Below, piece by piece: positions 61,601 through 64,000 of a DNA stretch of 64,000 nt. Position 1 is the stretch's first letter. Each line of letters begins with the position of its first letter. The stretch is taken from the NCBI GenBank assembly GCA_021018815.1, contig JAITYX010000022.1, positions 1,240,001-1,304,000 on the forward strand, given 5' to 3'. Both the position numbers and the translations under genes were made by a program. Under the pieces are notes generated by a model. That model was given only the letters and a program-made list of their open reading frames with translations, made no database searches and was not told the DNA's origin. The DNA comes from Talinum fruticosum. Its lineage: Eukaryota > Streptophyta > Magnoliopsida > Caryophyllales > Talinaceae.

Positions 61601-64000
61601 CAAGCAGAACAGAACAGACAAAAATCAACAAGTGTGAGAAGGAACTACTCTAGTAGAGGGAAAAGGAGTAAGAAAAAATGTGGGAGTTTCTGTTTGTAGT
61701 AGCGGTGAAAAGTGCCATTGCTGATCTTTTCTGTTCATCACAGGGTCACATCTTTTTTTTTTTTTTTCCTGGATTGTCAGTTTCATACTAATGCCCTTTT
61801 ATGGAGTATGAAAAAGAGAATCTAAACAGAGATAATTGACGTATCTGTGTGCTAGTTCTTTGTTGTGTTTTTTAAGATTTAATGTGTATTCTAATTCTTA
61901 GCAGGAAGGTTGATGCAATGGACATAATAGGTGTTTTACCAGATGAGCTTTGGACTTTGGTTTACCTCACTGATTTGTATGCTTGATAATTTTTACTCCA
62001 TACTATTTTTTTTTCAATTGAAACACTCATGATATCTAAAGGCGAGCATTCGTCCTTCTTGACCACAGTAAGAGCATCAAGATGGTTATAGATAATGACT
62101 CTTTTACTGTAATTTCCATGAATCTATGATTGTAGGAGATTGGGACAGAATTTATTGACGGGCCCTATATCTTCAGGCATTGGCAATCTGACACGCTTGC
62201 AATACCTGTATCCACATTAGACTTTTCTTCTATATTTGTTGATACTTAGGGAATTGATATAAATATGTTCTAACTTTTACAATTTGAAATCAAGGGACCT
62301 CGGTGTCAATGCACTTTATGGGCCACTTCCAAAAGAACTTGCCAAACTGACTGATCTACAATCACTGTGAGCCTTCTGTATCCTGAATATCTAATTTTAG
62401 TTTTCTAAGGTCAAGGATTTATGCATTGATTGATCCATGGAATACTTTCAATTTCTTATATCTTTTCGATGCCTTGTTGCCTCAAAACAATTTTGTTTTT
62501 AAGCATGTCATGTTCATCCTATCTCTGAGTTGATTTCTATACTGTTTACCTATGTCATCTGCTAAAGAAGAAGATTCTAGTTCCTTTTTGGCATGGTGGA
62601 TTTACCAAAGAAGAGGATGGTCGACAAGGAGAGAGGAATTGGCTGTGATGGAAGGAGAGATGCAAGTTCGTAGTTACTAGACCTGGCAAAAGTGATCTGA
62701 ATCGAATGATCCAAATCCATACCTGAACAGACATCTGCAATTGCTGACCCGAAACTGAAAATGATTTGAATCGAATTGAACCCGACTTTAAGTCTTTTTC
62801 TTTTTACAATTGTTATGGATGAGCTCGAGAAAGATATTCAAGATATACCATGGTGTACGTTATTTATTACTGATATTTTATTACTGATATTGTCTTAATA
62901 GACTAAACCAGACAAGGAGTTAACGATAGATTAGAAAAATGGCAATATACTCTGGACTCTAAAGGTTTTAGATTCGCCTGAGTACCTAGAATGTAAGATC
63001 AGTGTAGGGGAGGCAGCCGCAGAGGTAGTAGAAGATGTCACCGTTGATAAGACAGTGATTAGTTGAGGAGTTTAAATGCTTGCGTTCGATAATACAAGCC
63101 AGTGGAAAGAGAGACGATGACTTTGGTTGCAGTATAAAGGGAGGATGGCAAAAATGGAGATATGTACATGGAGTGTGGTACAATGAGCAGATTTCAATAA
63201 AGCTAAAGGGTAGAGTTTACTGTATGGTGGTCACACTAGCATTGTTATACAACACGCAGTATTGGCCGATTAAGAAAATCCAAGTTTAGAGATTGATGGT
63301 CGTAGAGATGAGGAGGATTAGTGGCCATACAAGACTGGATAGGATTAGAAATGAAATTATCAGAGAAAAAGGAGGGGTAATGACCATAGAAGATAAGATG
63401 AGGGAAAGTAGACTCAAATGGTTTGGTCATATCAAGAGAATGGATAAATGCACCAGTGCAGAGATGTGAGAGGATTCACCTTCCGCAATGTAAGAAGCGT
63501 AAAGTTAAATCAAGGAAAAATTGGAGTGACGTGATTAGACAGGACATAAAACAATGTACACTTATAAAGGACATGGCTCAATGTAGAAATTTATAGACGT
63601 CTGGAATTAGAGTGTAGATCTTACGTAGTAGGCTTCTTTACCTTTAACTTTTAGCCACCTAGATGCGCTCGTATTGTTTTTTATTTTTTTGTTGTCTCCT
63701 TCAACAACTTCGGCCCTTCACCCAAAAAAATGTTGGTGAAACTTTTCATTGCGATTGGTCATTGACACATAGAATTGTGAACTTTTATAGTAAAAGTGCT
63801 GAGCTGAGATTGTGCTCAAGAAAAACTTCAAATTTAAAGATTTTTCCGGGTTTTTGCCAGATTTGATGGTGGAGGAGAATGTAGTGTCAATTTTAATGGT
63901 GAATTATTGAATTTTTTTGATAAACTTGTCAATTCAGATGGTGAACTTTTACTTTATTTTTGCTGAATCTTTGCTATTGGGACGGTGAATTCTGTTTCGA
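55695..64000 (+). CDS. Gene C: LRR-malectin receptor-like kinase, 5' part only (cut by window end)
   Basis: Third tandem paralogue. Visible exons: 55695-55839 (signal peptide, 48 codons, cleavage likely after Ala32 in CIARA|HSS), 60738-60912 (cap), 61905-61976, 62136-62207 and 62295-62366 (LRRs 1-3, each 72 nt). Phases match genes A and B exactly, and all borders are GT-AG. Exon 2 is 15 nt shorter than in A and B: the segment before DPC is rewritten ([13 protein letters not shown]) and the NTTG sequon there is lost, while [17 protein letters not shown] is kept. LRR exon 6, expected next, is not reached by base 64000. The kinase part is outside the window, so function cannot be judged. Confidence 0.85.
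55840..60737 (+). other. Gene C intron 1 (4.9 kb)
   Basis: Runs from GTTCTCG to GTTGCAG. It contains a Stowaway-like MITE (56098-56606) and a long repeat-like stretch at 57700-60310 with recurring phrases such as GTGGAT(C/T)GGTTAAA and CATCACAA. That stretch is bounded by GCAACACTCCG on the left and CGAAGTGTTAC on the right, possibly a decayed LTR-type or other element. No gene was recognised. Confidence 0.6.
56098..56606. mobile_element. Stowaway-like MITE in intron 1 of gene C
   Basis: The left end TACTCCATTTGTTTTA and right end TAAAATGGATGAAGTA (reverse complement TACTTCATCCATTTTA) are inverted repeats of CTCCRTCYGTTTT type. 509 bp, AT-rich, non-coding. The class is inferred from the ends alone. 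Confidence 0.55.
62805..63640 (+). pseudogene. LINE 3' fragment inserted in intron 5 of gene C
   Basis: In several + frames the sequence reads like the C-terminal half of a plant non-LTR reverse transcriptase. In order: [13 protein letters not shown], a decayed 'LFADDIVLI' region with a TTATTACTGATATT duplication (about 62865-62890), [26 protein letters not shown] with [30 protein letters not shown], and then, after a stop, [38 protein letters not shown]. Frameshifts and stops show it is dead and 5'-truncated, as is usual for LINEs. Confidence 0.8.
63640..64000. other. Intron 5 of gene C, to window end
   Basis: No exon recognised. TTTTGATGGTGAA/TCAGATGGTGAA/GGGACGGTGAA words recur in the last 140 bp. 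Exon 6 must lie beyond base 64000. Confidence 0.5.

Noticed and set aside
1..64000. CRISPR arrays, tRNA/rRNA genes, bacterial operons or viral genes
   Set aside because: No spaced direct-repeat array, cloverleaf sequence or prokaryotic gene organisation was seen. All supported genes are intron-rich plant receptor kinases.

Overview
This is a 64-kb piece of a flowering-plant nuclear genome, most likely a dicot. The evidence is the AT-rich DNA, GT-AG introns of about 70 bp to 5 kb, numerous MITE-like and retroelement remnants, and a plant-only receptor-kinase family. No bacterial, viral or organellar gene was recognised, and no tRNA, rRNA or CRISPR array was seen.

The real content is a head-to-tail array of three paralogous receptor-like kinase genes on the + strand. 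They belong to the LRR-malectin family (LRR-VIII-2 subfamily, Arabidopsis At1g56130/At1g56140-like). Gene A (9082-25393) and gene B (29897-52263) each have 24 exons that I could trace one by one. Gene C (55695 to beyond 64000) shows its first five exons before the window ends. Each complete protein reads: signal peptide, N-terminal cap, about a dozen LRRs (mostly one 72-nt exon per repeat), a malectin-like domain, one transmembrane helix, and an RD-type Ser/Thr kinase with a Ser/Thr-rich tail. They would sit in the plasma membrane. Ligands are not readable from sequence.

The copies differ in informative ways. Gene A lacks one base in LRR exon 14. The frame survives only if the splice acceptor moves 2 nt downstream to a second AG; otherwise translation stops after about 410 residues, giving a secreted LRR-only protein. 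Gene A also has Ala where the malectin domain normally starts Asn-Cys-Gly-Gly. Gene B lacks the four-residue Cys-Cys-Ile-Pro segment of the same domain and has an in-frame TAG that shortens the C-terminal tail by 25 residues. Gene C has a shortened, divergent exon 2.

Region by region: 1-9080 is non-genic (GGGTC-type degenerate repeats, tandem duplications, a decayed retroelement-like ORF around 4.8-5.7 kb, a MITE, then the CT-rich leader of gene A). 9.1-25.4 kb is gene A. 25.4-29.9 kb is intergenic with a Stowaway-like MITE. 29.9-52.3 kb is gene B, whose introns hold a solo LTR (5-bp target duplication), a Tourist-like MITE, a 1.85-kb Mutator-like element with about 300-bp terminal inverted repeats, 9-bp target duplications and a nested MITE, and a 609-bp hAT-like element. 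52.5-53.4 kb holds a decayed LINE on the - strand. 55.7 kb to the end is gene C, with a long intron 1 and a LINE 3' fragment in intron 5.

No new multi-gene system was found. The most interesting lead is the 1-base deletion plus tandem acceptor in gene A.
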